DNA of 64,000 nucleotides from Rhynchonema sp. JSB1_4 (GCA_030248065.1 JASAMV010004766.1:87200-151199), one strand, 5' to 3'. Positions 11,933 to 24,354 are shown, counted from the stretch's first letter. Notes: generated by a model from the sequence alone, not told the origin. Numbers and translations are program-made.

Positions 11933-12820
11933 TCACACGTCGATTGATGGAATCATTGGAACTTTAAAAATTCCTACTTTATCGGTTACAAAGTTTTGAT
12001 TCAATTCACGATCTGGTGTTGGCACTTGTATATCAGTTTTGTTCCACACGCTGCTAAAATGCTCTGCAAATTGCTCAGCTTTTTCCATTTCGTCAGATAT
12101 CAGTTTCCCAGTTGAGTTGCACAATGGAGGCATGTCAGTTTTAACTTTACCTCTTAGTATTCTCTCGTGTTCCCAGAACGCACGTTCTTGAGGCCTATAT
12201 TCAAACTTTCTTGCATAGAAAGCTTTTTTGCACTGCGTCTCCAACTTATTGTACTGTTTTTTTTTCAATTTCTTGTACGTGTGAAGTTTTGGAGATTGCT
12301 TGTCCCTGTTTGTAGTGGTAAGCCAGTTGCGATAGACGTTATCCATCTTCGTTTTTAGTCGTATCAGCTCTTTCGAGCACCACCCTGCCTTTTTCGGCTT
12401 GTTCGACACGCGAAACGTTTTGTATTTCCCATAGGTGTTTAAAACGTGGTGCAAAGTAGCATTGACATACTCCAGCGCAGCATCAACAGATGGTGCCTCA
12501 GTGACTATTTGTGCCAAGTTCTAAGAAGACAGTTCGTCGTTTATGTGTGGCCAATTGGCATCTTGGTATTACGGCACACGAACAATTTTTGTAAATTGCA
12601 ACAATTCATCCGGGATTGTAATTTTCCCTGACACGGTAGCATGACATTTCTCTATAGGTGCCTTCAGGATTACCGTAGTTGGTAGTTGTTCTGACACAAA
12701 AAGGACATCAATCAGTCGTTTATCATGAGTCAGTTGGTCAATCCTTTGCTCCAGTCCATATTCAATCATATATATATATATCATACTATCCATATACCAA
12801 TGGGTAGTTGGTGAACCCAA
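11933..12820 (-). pseudogene. LINE ORF2 fragment (endonuclease end and linker), right arm
   Basis: Minus-strand copy of the fragment at 500-1379. The piece 12820-12569 resembles the end of a CR1/L2-like endonuclease (EQRIDQLTHDKRLIDVLFVS). The piece 12517-11933 is an open 194-codon linker including KKAGWCSKELIRLKTKMDN. The two pieces are in different frames, and no reverse transcriptase follows the stop at 11933. It is a truncated LINE carried inside the palindrome, better preserved than the left copy. Confidence 0.6.
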
Positions 12821-13310
12821 TCTGTGCGTACATTGTGGATATGGGAGTTGAGACAGTGCCTATCACCCCACTATGTAGGTATGGCACGTGTCGACGCAGG
12901 TATACGTGCAGGCAGGCAGGAAAAACACTGCACAGCACAAAACAAAGCAAGCAAGGCAAGACCAAGAGTGTAAAGTAAAATATCCCTCTCGCACCACACT
13001 GTTCACAGTTGTGCTCGGTTCTCTTGTTGATCACTGTGTTGTTCGGTACCGGAATCAGTGACTGTTGGTTGACACAGATGGTGCTCGCCAATCAGCGTCG
13101 AAAGTCGAAATTGAATTTTTGAGATTTTGACGCGTTGATTGAATGAATTTTGGTGACGATTTGTGAAAAGAACAAGCAGAATTTCAGCTTCAGATTGATG
13201 TAACTTCAATCAAACAATGCGAAATATTGATCAACGTACAGGTCGGAACAAGTGGACGCATTTCTGAGCAGCAGAGAGGTGAAAAATTCACAGCAGAGCA
13301 GAGAGAGCCC

Positions 13311-13442
13311 TTAATCGGAATGAGCCACGAAAGTACACAAGAGTCCTTTAAATACTCAAGATCTGAACTTTAAGTGAGATAAACAACAATCTCAAAAAAG
13401 CATCACAATTAAAAGGTCAGAGGTGGAGGATCAAAACAGAGG
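13311..13442. repeat. Repeat unit ttaatcgga, three dispersed copies
   Basis: About 125 bp beginning ttaatcgga(a/t)tgagccacg and ending ggtggaggatcaaaaca. Further copies lie at 13994-14120 and 16329-16456. The copy here abuts the right end of the giant palindrome. Confidence 0.85.
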
Positions 13443-13458
13443 TGGAGGATCAAATCAG

Positions 13459-14546
13459 AATAAACAAGTTAGACAATCACCCGAGTTGCAAGTACAGATT
13501 GCTGTATTCGGTGGATTCGAATTTACATCTAATGCAAGCGCAGAATTTCTGGAATGTGCCGAATTTTTCGCGAAGGGCCATGATTTTTGGCGCAAAATCC
13601 AAAAGTTTCAATGACAAAAATTCACAGTAATAGAATAAACCAGATAATAATACCCATGCGAAACAATATAAAAGAAAGTGTAACCGACCTTAGTTGCTGT
13701 CGTTCGATGCGACCATGTCAGCGCGAGCGGGTTTGCGTGTTGCTGGGCTGGTCGATCGCACCGAATCGACAGTGTGATCTCTTTATTATGTCTAATGTTT
13801 TCTTCTGAAAGCTTCGTTTATCTAGCACAAAGGACAAAGTTTCCCCAAATTTCTACGTGTCACTTTTATTCTCAATTTACTTTCGAAAGTTTGTCAAAGC
13901 GCCAAAATCTGACTGAATCACCAAATGAGAAATGGTTCAAATTAAAGTCAAGACAATTATAAATCGAGTCAAGCCCCAAATCGAAATGAGCCCTTAATCG
14001 GATTGAGCCACGAAAGTACAAAAGACTCCTTTAAATACCAAGATCTGAACTTTAAGTGAGATAAACAACTATCTCAAAATCGCATCACAATTAAAAGGTC
14101 AGAGGTGGAGGATCAAAACAGCTTTAAGGTCGGAAACTTTAAAAGTTGGGTACTACTACTTTTTCAATATCACATTAGCCCAAAAATTGATGAGAGTTGT
14201 TTACAGTCATGGCAGCTCACGCGGAGCCCACGCCCTGTCACTCAAACGCCTTGTGCATGACGTCTTTGCGTTCGCTGCCTCTCGCGGATCCCACGCCTTG
14301 TCACTCAAGCGCCGTTCGGGGCAAACGCACACTTTGATGGGACCGGTGAACAGGTGCCATAGGGACCGTATCATAGGACCAGGCGAACAACCAGATGAAG
14401 GGGACTGTCTCATCTGTGATAGTAATCATGTTCCAAAACTTGTGCTGTTCGTCACTGTGTGCATCTGTATATCATCCGAAATGATGCATGCAACATTCAT
14501 CTCGAATGACCCACTCATTTCTCTGCTGCTGGAACAACAAATCCTG
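13459..14546. repeat. Direct repeat A of an LTR-type element
   Basis: This 1088-bp stretch recurs in the same orientation at 15795-16883, with scattered differences. The two copies enclose a minus-strand gag region, so they should include LTR sequence. They also include antisense of the gag leader frame, so they are larger than simple LTRs; LTR borders could not be fixed by eye. Confidence 0.85.
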
Positions 14547-15419
14547 TGTGTCGGGCTATGGGAATTAAAACACAAATTATTGCGGGGTTGATAATTTTGG
14601 GACCGGTACTGTGTGTTTGTTCCGGGTGCCTAATGTGATGACACCACATTTCCTGCCTCTTTGCACTCCCTAGCAAAATGGTCTGGTCTTTGGCAACGTC
14701 TGCATAATTCGTATCTATCCAGGGAAAATGAGCGATTGGTACCAGATGTTTTTTTCCTTCATGCCCAAAATTTGTACCAAATTCTTCAGAGTGCGTTCAA
14801 TATTCATAAGTCGGTCCTCTTTATCCTTTTCCTTAGTTTCGGAAGGCCCCATCAAATAATTCACTGAGGCGTTAGTGTTGCTCCAAATTTTACCCAAAAT
14901 AAGTTGGCTTTCTGTTAGTCTGGCTTAATCTAATGCTGCCTCAAAACTGATTGGGTTTTGGACAGAAACGTGGAACGAAATGTCGTTTCGGAGTTTATTC
15001 AAAAAGTTTGACAAAAGCAAATCTTTTATAATACCTGGGGAAGACGAAGGGTAGGCCGCTTTAACTAGACGTTGCAGTTCATTCGCAAAGGATTCGACAG
15101 TTTCATCCGGCCGTTGCCGTCTATTCTCCAAAATAATTTGTTTACTGCGATGGCTATATGGGTCCCTTGGTTTTTTTGGAAAATCTCAATCAACTCCGTA
15201 AAGGTTCTCCTCTCGTCATAGGGGATTTTCATACACAACCAATGCCTGATCCCGTAGGTAGCTTGGAAAGGTTTTTAATTTTTTGGCATCATCGTGCTCC
15301 TGTGCGGCACTAATGACTTGATAAAGACTAAAGAAAGAATCGAAATCTTCGTCGGTAGATCCTCTGAACACTGGTAACTCCATCACTGTATTGAATGGGC
15401 TCGCTACTTTGTCTGCCAT
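14547..15419 (-). pseudogene. Broken gag of an LTR retrotransposon
   Basis: The minus strand starts MADKVASPFNTVMELPVFRG and continues as a capsid-like region (DFDSFFSLYQVISAAQEHDD), then, after a frame break near 15215-15135, with RRQRPDETVESFANELQRLV and SNFLNKLRNDISFHVSVQNP. This order resembles a Ty3/gypsy-type Gag capsid. Several stops and frameshifts break it. The 3' portion (14547-15130) is also present at 19288-19850 at high identity. A separate 110-codon frame, 15952-15620 on the same strand, lies upstream and overlaps direct repeat B. Confidence 0.65.
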
Positions 15420-15794
15420 TGAATTATTTATTGTATTTTAATCAGTTTGATTTTCCAAAATCTGTTTATGATTTTGAGCGTGTTGAACAATGTGTTTCCT
15501 TAATTCGCGTACAATGTATCTAAAGTGCCTTTCTGTTACCGTTCCCGAAAGGGCTAAGTCGCTAATATCGTCTTCAATAGGTAATGGACCTTTCGTTGTC
15601 ATGAATTTTTAAACTCGAATTATACACTTGCATGTGAAACATTATCTGTGTTTGTATTTTGTGAGTTTGCGTGTATTGTTACTTGTAGCATTTGATCTGG
15701 TTTCTCATTAATTTTATCACTTATCTCATCCATGAACCATTTCATTTCGCCCAATCTAAATGTCATGTCTCCTAAAGCTATGCTCATTCCATTG

Positions 15795-16883
15795 AATAAA
15801 CAAGTTAGACAATCACCCGAGTTGCAAGTACAAATTGCTGTATTCGGCGGATTCGAATTTACATCTAATGCAGGCGCAGAATTTCTAGAATGTGCCGAGT
15901 TTTCGCGAAGGGCCATGATTTTTGGCGCAAAATCCAAAAGTTTCAATGACAAAAATTCACAGTAATAGAATAAACCAGATAATAATACCCATGCGAAACA
16001 ATATAAAAGAAAGTGTAACCGACCTCAGTTGCTGTCGTTCGATGCGACCATGTCAGCGCGAGCGGGTTTGCGTGTTGCTGGGCTGGTCGATCGCACCGAA
16101 TCGACCGTGTGATCTCTTTATTATGTCTAATGTTTTCTTCTGAAAGCTTCGTTTATCTAGCACAAAGGACAAAGTTTCCCCAAATTTCTACGTGTCACTT
16201 TTATTCTCAATTTAGTTCCGAAAGTTTGTCAAAGCGCCAAAATCTGACTGAATCACCAAATGAGAAATGGTTCAAATTAAAGTCAAGACAATTATAAATC
16301 GAGTCAAGCCCCAAATCGAAATGAGCCCTTAATCGGAATGAGCCACGAAAGTACAAAAGAATCCTTTAAATACTCAAGATCTGAACTTTAAGTGAGATAA
16401 ACAACAATCTCAAAATAGCATCACAATTAAAAGGTCAGAGGTGGAGGATCAAAACAGCTTTAAGGTCGGAAACTTTAAAAGTTGGGTACTACTACTTTTT
16501 CAATATCACATTAGCCCAAAAATTGCATGAGAGTTGTTTACAGTCATGGCAGCTCACGCGGAGCCCACGCCCTGTCACTCAAACGCCTTGTGCATGACGT
16601 CTTTGCGTTCGCTGCCTCTCGCGGATCCCACGCCTTGTCACTCAAGCGCCGTTCGGGGCAAACGCACACTTTGATGGGACCGGTGAACAGGTGCCATAGG
16701 GACCGTATCATAGGACCAGGCGAACAACCAGATGAAGGGGACTGTCTCATGTGTGATAGTAATCATGTTCCAAAACTTGTGCTGTTCGTCACTGTGTGCA
16801 TCTGTATATCATCCGAAATGATGCATGCAACATTCATCTCGAATGACCCACTCATTTCCCTGCTGCTGGAACAACAAATCCTG
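15795..16883. repeat. Direct repeat B of an LTR-type element
   Basis: Same 1.09-kb sequence and orientation as 13459-14546. After its end, 16884-17186 holds no recognisable gene. Confidence 0.85.
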
Positions 16884-17186
16884 CTGGACATTGCTGCATG
16901 TCATCATCGCAGGTTCCTCATGGATCAATGGTATCGCGAACACGTGCGCCCCTCTTATGGTGATCATTCTCTGGAATTCTTTAGTCATTTAATGTTTGAC
17001 CGTGATTCTGGTGACTATGATTTTGACTATTAATTCATTGTGTGAATGAAATTTTCTCCAACCGTTACAGCGCCCAGGGTTCTAGTATATCGCCTCAAAA
17101 AACCCGCGGGTTGGGGAACTGCCCCAAGACGGGTCTCCACACAATATGCATTAATCACACATGTATGTACATGGCATGTGCCAGCG

Positions 17187-17415
17187 TCAGCTAACGCACT
17201 TCCTTGTTGACAAACATTCATGGGTACCGGACATAATACATACACACTTATCAATTGGGTACCAGGCGGTACCACGGTGACTGTACATTATATTGCATTG
17301 TGTTGGTACCGTAGGTATATTGGGTAGCACGTATTTTGGGTACCGTATATATTGTGTACCGTAGGTACATTGGGTACCGCGTATGTTGGGTACCATAGGT
17401 ATTTTGGATACCGAA
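17187..17415. repeat. Minisatellite of gggtaccg-type units
   Basis: Units of about 18-20 bp such as cgtaggtacattgggtac and cgcgtatgttgggtacc follow one another with mutations. Open frames across it are periodic artefacts. Confidence 0.75.
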
Positions 17416-17539
17416 GCGTGATTGTAACATCAGCGTGCCGGAGTAAAATAATCTATGTGCCACCACGGAATTCCTTAATCATTGGTTACCCAGTACAATT
17501 TGGTGAAACATCAACAGGTCTAACATGAAACATTTTGGA

Positions 17540-17895
17540 AAACATCAGCCACATACATACATACATATACATACATATACACATTCGCACAGCACCTTTT
17601 TGCATGCATGTGGTTAAAGTCAACCCTTCGTGAGACCGTGGAATGGTTATTCCATAAACTTTGAGCTGATGTGATTTCATTGACTAACAAATGATACGTC
17701 ATCTAGTAGTGACCAAGCAGCGCTGCGTTGATTAGCTGATATCGATCTGAGCCCATATTGCGCGTGTAGACCTTTATCGGGGTCGAATCATGCTGGACAT
17801 CTTGTTGCATTAGAGCCATTCTGATACATACATATACATATTCGCACAACACCTTTTTGCATGCATGTGTCTAAAGTGAACCTTCGTGGTCGTGA
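17540..17895. repeat. Duplicated segment with (catacata)n
   Basis: The stretch acattcgcacagcacc through tgcatgcatgtg and aacccttcgtg (17580-17630) recurs at 17838-17890 with changes. Each copy is preceded by short catacata runs. No gene is seen between 17416 and 18000. Confidence 0.6.
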
Positions 17896-18009
17896 AATGG
17901 CTTTGGAGCGGACTACAACTGATTTGATTATGCTAATGCTATACGTTAATGGCTGTGCACGAAATTGCTACTTCCATGAGTAAGGAAATAAACTTGTCAC
18001 CCAAACCTC

Positions 18010-18355
18010 ATGGGCACGATACAGCACTAGTGCACCTAAATTCTCATGTCCACACAGCGGGACGCCTAATTGGACCTAAATTATGTGCACGCGTGCCCGG
18101 GATGCCTAAATGCACCTAAATTCTGAGTGAGCGCGGCCGGGGCGCCTAAATGCACCTAAATTTTGAGTGAGGGCCTAAATGCACCTAAATTTTAAGAGAG
18201 CAAGCAGGGACGCCTAAATGCGCCTAAATTTTTTGCGTGCGTTTTGGATTTAGGTGCGTTTAGGTGCATTTAGGTGCGTTTAGGTGCATTTAAGCGGTTA
18301 TATGCTTATACATAGGCCTAAACGGACCTAAACGCACCTAAATATTGCATTTTTT
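18010..18355. repeat. CCTAAATGCACCTAAATT array with inverted part
   Basis: At least seven imperfect units containing cctaaatgcacctaaatt are separated by short GC-rich inserts. Around 18240-18300 the motif continues as its reverse complement (tttaggtgcatttaggtgcg), so the array can fold back on itself. The same motif recurs once near 20430. Confidence 0.8.
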
Positions 18356-18361
18356 GCTGTG

Positions 18362-18868
18362 TAAGTTCTTAGGGGCGATTGGCTCTAACCATGCGGCCCG
18401 CAAAGGAAAAGAACAGGAAGAGACAATGTTAAAAGTTAGTTAGATTGATTAGGCTAGGCCAGCGGGTGGTCAGCTAATTACTGTAGAAACGGGGTAAGCC
18501 CTCTGACATCCAACAGATACTTGCAGGACACCGAAACCTAAAACCCACCAGCATGCAATTTAGTGATGCCAGACAATTTTAGTGCGCTCGTCTGAAGATA
18601 GTCCTGGTTAAGGTACATGAAATGTCTACAGTGGCTTTGGGTTTTGTGGGCGCAGAAAATGTCTGGAAATGAATTTGTAAAGAACTTAAACTAAGAGCGA
18701 AAGAAATAAAGTTAGCTGAACAAATTAAAGTTGGTCGAAAAAATGGTGGAAACGGGTTGTAAAAAAGGAAAAAAAAACGGAACTGATAAGAAATAGAAGC
18801 GTCACACAGACCACAAGAAAAAACTCCAGGCTCAGTGAAAATATGTCACACAGACGTCGATACAATCG
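18362..18868. repeat. Partial third copy of the palindrome arm
   Basis: This segment matches 10898-11415 in the same orientation, from aagttcttaggggcgattgg to cagacgtcgatacaatcg, with small differences. It shows that part of the arm is a dispersed repeat in its own right. Confidence 0.85.
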
Positions 18869-19036
18869 CAAAGCAAACACTCTCCAGGAAAAATCAATGT
18901 CGGAAAAAAATCTATACACGGTTAAGTATATGCTCAGAGACATCCAAAAAAACAGAAGTTGAAAGCCGAAAAACTACTGAAAAGGGAAAACAGGTTTTTT
19001 AATTAATTTTCTGTTGATGCCTGGCACATTTTAGCT

Positions 19037-19850
19037 TCATGGCCTATCTCGCGACACAAATAACAACGGCGATTTGTTGTGCTTCTGGCAAAAAATTGAT
19101 CTGACGTAGTCGATCTTTGTTGGGGGTAAATGCTCTTTAAGCTCTCGTAATTGTTCCTTTAGTTGATTAATTTCAACCATCAAAGGCTGATTAAAACAAT
19201 CTTGTTGTCTGATAGTGTGGTCATGATGTGTGCCATTGGCATTGTGAGCCTCTGATGGTTCAATGTGAGGGCATTCTTTCCAAAAATGTGTCGGGCTATG
19301 GCAATTAAAACACAAATTATTGCGGGGTTGATAATTTTGGGACCTGTACTGTGTGTTTGTTCGGGGTGCCTAATGTGATGACACCACATTTCCTGCCTCT
19401 GGGCACTCCCTAGCAAAATGGTCCGGTCTTTGACAACGTCTGCATAATTCGTAATTATCCAGGGAAAATGAGCGATTGGTACCAGATGTTTTTTTCCTTC
19501 ATGCCCAAAATTTGTACCTAATTCTTCAGAGTGCGTTCAATATTCATAAGTCGGTCCTCTTTATCCTTTTCCTTAGTTTCGGAAGGCCCCATCAAATAAT
19601 TCACTGAGGCGTTAGTGTTGCTCCAAATTTTACCCAAAATAAGTTGGCTTTCTGTTAGTCTGGCTAAATCTAATGCTGCCTCAAAACTGATTGGGTTTTG
19701 GACAGAATCGTGGAACGAAATGTCGTTTCGGAGTTTATTCAAAAAGTTTGACAAAAGCAAATCTTTTATAATACCTGTGCAAGACGAAGGGTCCTTTATT
19801 ATGCCCAGCGTTGACCAGGTGTGGCGCGCACCCTGATAATTCAGGTTCAT
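19037..19850 (-). pseudogene. Second gag fragment with zinc knuckle
   Basis: Minus-strand frames 19850-19518 and 19315-19037 carry the C-terminal half of the same Gag as 14547-15419. They include the knuckle CFNCHSPTHFWKEC (C-x2-C-x4-H-x4-C), here intact, followed by a Gln-rich helix and a stop. Frames are broken between the two pieces. The upstream edge (about 19800) passes abruptly into satellite. Confidence 0.7.
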
Positions 19851-21262
19851 TCAGACAAACAAACAACACTTTCTTGCATGCACACGGATGGTATGCGCTT
19901 TTGTGGGTGTGACTTGGCTTGCTACTGTCGCTGGTGAGAATGAATGGTCGATCGGCTTAATCTTCAACTTGATTGACTGATTGAGGCATGAGAATACTCG
20001 CAGCAACAACAAAATTAATCTGGTCGCTAGTCTCAGCCAGGGTGTGACTTGGCTTGCTACTGTCGCTGGGGTAAATGAATGGTCGATCGGCTTATCTGGC
20101 GTGCACCCTGATAATTCAGGTTCATTCAGACAAACAGACAAACAACACTTTCTTGCATGCACACGGATGGTATGCGCTTTTGTGGGTGTGACTTGGCTTG
20201 CTACTGTCGCTGGTGAGAATTAATGGTCGATCGGCTTAATCTTTAACTTGATTGACTGATTGAGGCATGAGAACACTCGCAGCAGCAACAAAATTAATCT
20301 GGTCACTAGTCTCAGCCAGGGTGTGACTTGGCTTGCTACTGTCGCTGGGGTAAATGAATGGTCGATCGGCTTATCCGGCGTGCACCCTGATAATTCAGGT
20401 TCATTCAGACAAACAGACAAACAACACTGTGCCTAAACGCACCTAGATTATGCATTTTTTCCTGTGTGGTCGATCGGCTTAATCTTTCACTTGATTAATT
20501 GATTGAGGCACGAGAACAAGCGGAACAACAACAAAATTAAGCTGGTCACAAGACTAAGCCAGGTTCCTTTATTATGCCCAGCGTTGACCAGGTCTGGCGC
20601 GCCCCCTGATAATTCAGGTTCATTCGGACAAACAAACAACACTTTCTTGCACGCACACGGATGGTATGCACTTTTGTGGGTATGACTTCGCTTGCTACTG
20701 TCGCGCTGTGGATGAATGGTCGATCGGCTTAACACTTAACTTGATTGACTGAATGAGGCATGAGAACACTCGCAGCAACAACAAAATTAATCTGATCACT
20801 AGTCTAACCCAGGGTGTGACTTGGCTTGCTACTGTCGCCGGTGTGAATGAATGGTCGATCGGCTTATCTGGCGTGCACCCTGATAATTCAGGTTCATTCA
20901 GACAAACAAACTACACTTTCTTGCATGCACACGGATGGTATGCACTTTTGTGGGTGTGACTTGGATTGCTACTGTCGCTGGTGTGAATGAATGGTCGATC
21001 GGCTTAATCTTTCACTTGATTAATTGATTGAGGCACGAGAACAAGCGGAACAACAACAAAAGTAAGCTGGTCACAAGCCTAAGCCAGGTTCCTTTATTAT
21101 GCCCAGCGTTGACCAGGTCTGGCGCGCACCCTGATAATTCAGGTTCATTCGGGCAAACAAACAACACTTTCTTGCATGCATACGGATGGTATGCACTTTT
21201 GTGGGTATGACTTCGCTTGCTACTGTCGCGCTGTGAATGAATGGTCGATCGGCTTAGTGTCA
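19835..21262. repeat. Satellite with units of about 260 bp
   Basis: The sequence cctgataattcaggttcatt appears near 19832, 20108, 20386, 20608, 20878 and 21130, each followed by a similar run containing acacggatggtatgc and gaatggtcgatcggctta. Spacing is roughly 225 to 280 bp because some units are partial. Short open frames in it repeat with the units. Confidence 0.85.
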
Positions 21263-22420
21263 ACACATGATGTGACTAATATGCCTGATCACTAAACACA
21301 CAGGCTGGATAGGTTAGTCCACCAACTAACGGCACGAAATGCATGGGGTAGTCCGACAATTAACGTCACAAAATATACAGGCTAGTCCCCCGACGAACGG
21401 GCAAGACTGACGGGCAAGGGCGATCTCCGTCGACGCGTTGCGTCGCCGTCGATGCCCTTGAGTTTCAACACATAACGTGGCAAGTATGCCTAATCACTAA
21501 ACACACAGCCTGGATTGGTTAGCGCACCAACTAACGGCACGAAATGCACAGGCTAGTCCAGTGGTGTCGTTGGGAAATCAAAAAGTCAGGATACCGGATA
21601 CCCAAAATCCAAAATTTTCGGATACCGGATACCCAAAATGAAAAATGTCGGATACCAGGGGGGGGGGTTGCTCCCTAAAATAAAAAATCTCGGATACCCA
21701 GGGGGGGTTGTTCAAAAAAGGTCAATTTTTTAAGAGGAAAATCGAGCAAAATCGGTGTTGAAAGCGCAAAAAAATGGTCATTTTGGGGGTTATGCTTGCG
21801 CTAGCAAGCGATCTTGAGCATTTTGGAGGTAAAAATGGGCGATTTTCCGGTTTTCGGAAAAATTTTATGGCAGGATACCCCTGGACAAAAAGTCAGGATA
21901 CCGGATACCCCTGGGTGAAAAAATCAAGATACCGGATACCGGATACTAGGGGGGGGGGGCCCCCCCCCGGCCCCCCCCCCCCAACCACACCACTGGGCTA
22001 GTCCGACAATTAACGTCAAAAAATATACAGGCTGGTCCCCCGATCAACGGGCAAGACTGACGGGCAAGGGCGATCTCCGTCGACGCGTTGCGTCGCCGTC
22101 GATGCCCTTGAGTGTCAATACAAGACATGACTAATATCTCTAAACACAAAACACACAGGCTGGATTGGTTAGTCCAACAACTAACGGCACGAAATGCACA
22201 GGCTAGTCCGACAATTAACGTCATAAAACACAGATTGGACAGGCTGTTGATTGACTGTACACAATACAACATTAGAAGTACTGGCTGGCGTCACAAAAAG
22301 GATAGTCCCTCAACTAACATCACAAAACGCAGGCTGGACAGGCTACTCCTCCAACTAACGGGCAAAAGCGATCTCCGTCGGCTCGCTGCGTCGCCGTCGA
22401 TAGCACTTGGCAAAATAGAA
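21263..22420. repeat. Complex repeat with aggctagtccgacaatta units
   Basis: Repeated pieces include ctaacggcacgaaatgca, ctagtccgacaattaacgtc and the partly self-complementary cgatctccgtcgacgcgttg (21421, 22069, degenerate near 22369). A hAT-like element interrupts one unit. Confidence 0.75.
21559..21995. mobile_element. Non-autonomous hAT-like element
   Basis: The ends are cagtggtgtcgttgg and its inverted counterpart ccaaccacaccactg, with one mismatch. The 8-bp direct repeat ggctagtc flanks it exactly (21551-21558 and 21996-22003). CAGTG ends with an 8-bp duplication fit the hAT superfamily. The interior is made of ggataccggatacccaaaat-like repeats and G or C runs, and has no transposase. 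Confidence 0.88.
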
Positions 22421-22965
22421 ATTATCCATGATTTGTCTTCTTAATTTCATAAAAAGACTCGGCTTCAATCAGAAAGCCATAACTTTACGAAACCCGCACC
22501 AAATAAAACAAACAAGAATGCACAGCATGATCAAGCGTGAGAAAAATCACACATAATAATAAACTTTCACACGCGCAACTTTCCCACGGGGGATTAACAA
22601 AGCTTATCACAACCAATCAGCTAAGAGATTAGTGTCGCGCAAAGAAATGGGAGCGCGGCAGTTGAAATCATGCGCTTATATGCACGAAATCGCTTATATC
22701 AATTTACACACCTTTCACGAAATCGCTTACAACGACCACACATGCTTTTAAGTCCGACCTACGCTCGGGAATTCAAATTAACACATGTGAAACGATCCAT
22801 TATAAGCATACTTTCAGTTTTAACGTGACTCTCACGTAGCTCTCAAACTCTCAAAATCAAAACTGTCAAGCTGCAAACCAGCCACGCTCAGTCCAACACA
22901 GCCGCCGCACACTTATTCGAAAACAATCAAACTATCACACAAAATCAACTGAATCCTGAATCGCA
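22421..22965. other. No gene seen
   Basis: AT-rich sequence with no long open frame, no RNA gene I can recognise and no clear repeat beyond short runs. Confidence 0.5.
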
Positions 22966-23580
22966 CCCAAATTCCACCGTTTTTGGGTGACCCAAAAACC
23001 CGTTTTTACACGGTGGACCGATCTGAATGTTTCACACTTCTTTGACCTGCAGACGTACTCTCAAAAACAATCAAAACATCGCTCAACGCAATCCACATTA
23101 AGCCGTGCCAACCTCGCAAACCTGAACTCGAGCACAAATTTTACCACTTTGTGGGTGACCCAAAAACCGGATTTTACAAGGTGGACTGATCTGAAATTTC
23201 CACACTTCATTAACCTCCAGACGGACTCACAAAAACAATCAAAACACCACTCAACACAAACCACGTTAAACCACGCCAACCTCGCGAACCTGAACTCGAA
23301 CACAAATTTCACCGCTTTTTGAGTGACCCAAAAAACCGGTTTTTACAGGGTGGACCGATCTGAACTTTTCACACTTCTTTGACCTCCAGACAGACTGAAA
23401 AACAGCGAAAACATCGCTCAACCCAAACCACATTAAACCACGCCAACCTCGCAAACCGGAACTCGAACACAAATTTTAGCACTTTTTGGGTGACCCAAAA
23501 ACCCGTTTTTACAGGGTGGACCAATCTGAAGTTTTCATCACTTTCAAACCCGCAGACAGGCTCTCCAAACCAATCAAACT
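22966..23580. repeat. Tandem satellite, 168-bp period
   Basis: The motif ggtgacccaaaaa recurs near 22986, 23154, 23322 and 23490, always followed by tacagggtggaccgatctga-like sequence and tcgaacacaaatttta. Four units are visible with moderate divergence. A weaker relative occurs near 24020-24110. Confidence 0.88.
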
Positions 23581-23596
23581 ATCAACCAAAACAAGT

Positions 23597-23955
23597 CACA
23601 CACGGTCAGAATAATGCTCACAAAAACACTAGTTGTCCGACTAACCACCAAAAACTAAGTGAAACTTCACCGGCCGTTTTCTCGCGATAGAAGCGATATT
23701 ATTTTTTTGTACATAGATAGCCGCGCTCCCCACGACTAGACGAATCGAACGATACATGGTCATCGAACGACTAGACGAATCGAACCACACACGGTCAGAA
23801 TAATGCTCACAAAAAATAGTCGTCCGGCTAACCACCAGTGAAACATCACCGGCCGTTTTCTCGCGATAGAAGCGATATTAATTTATGGTACATCGTGGCC
23901 GTCCTGACCCACCACTAGACGAATCGAACGATATACGACTTGCCCGGCCTGATTC
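23597..23955. repeat. Two tandem copies of a 190-bp segment
   Basis: Sequence from cacacggtcagaataatgct through accggccgttttctcgcgat to the dinucleotides after gatatta is present twice, at 23600-23770 and 23790-23950. The region 23956-24354 shows nothing further than a degenerate satellite unit. Confidence 0.75.
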
Positions 23956-24354
23956 AGGATCCTTAGCGCGGTTGTCAACTGTCGCACTTTATGTTGCCGC
24001 CGGACACACGATTTTTCGGGTGGCTGAAAAACACCTTTCCACTGGGTGGATCGAGCTGAAATTTTCAGCGTTTTGTAACGGCTGGACTCCCACTCCAAAA
24101 CAATCAAAACATCATTAAAAACCAATCACACGTCACCACGCCAGAACCCCCGTTTTTAACACACAAGGTATAGGCAAAAACCACTAAATCCAGCCTGGTG
24201 ATGTTTCACTTGAGAATTTCGAAAAAAATTTCCGCGGTCTCTCATCCTATCGAACTGTCCTTCCGATAGACATATTACTAACCCCGCAACGCAAAACCGC
24301 GATCGTTCGGTTCCCAACCAAGGTATACGGAGGCTAACGGCCGTTAACCCCGTG

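Larger units (their letters stand above)
8207..13314. repeat. Right arm of giant palindrome
   Basis: This is the reverse complement of 1-5105 and nearly the same length. The right end (gagagagcccttaa) runs into a repeat unit starting ttaatcgg that occurs intact at 13994 and 16329, where it is also preceded by gagccc. The arm therefore ends within a dispersed repeat, either by insertion at TTAA or by recombination at gagcccttaa. Apart from the fragments listed separately, 8690-11930 shows no supportable gene. Confidence 0.93.

Noticed and set aside
13423..13630. Plus-strand frames starting MEDQNRGGG
   Set aside because: Antisense to the gag leader of the LTR-type element and built on the direct repeat.
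22966..23580. Regularly spaced repeats resembling a CRISPR array
   Set aside because: The whole 168-bp unit repeats, with no unique spacers; the genome is eukaryotic.
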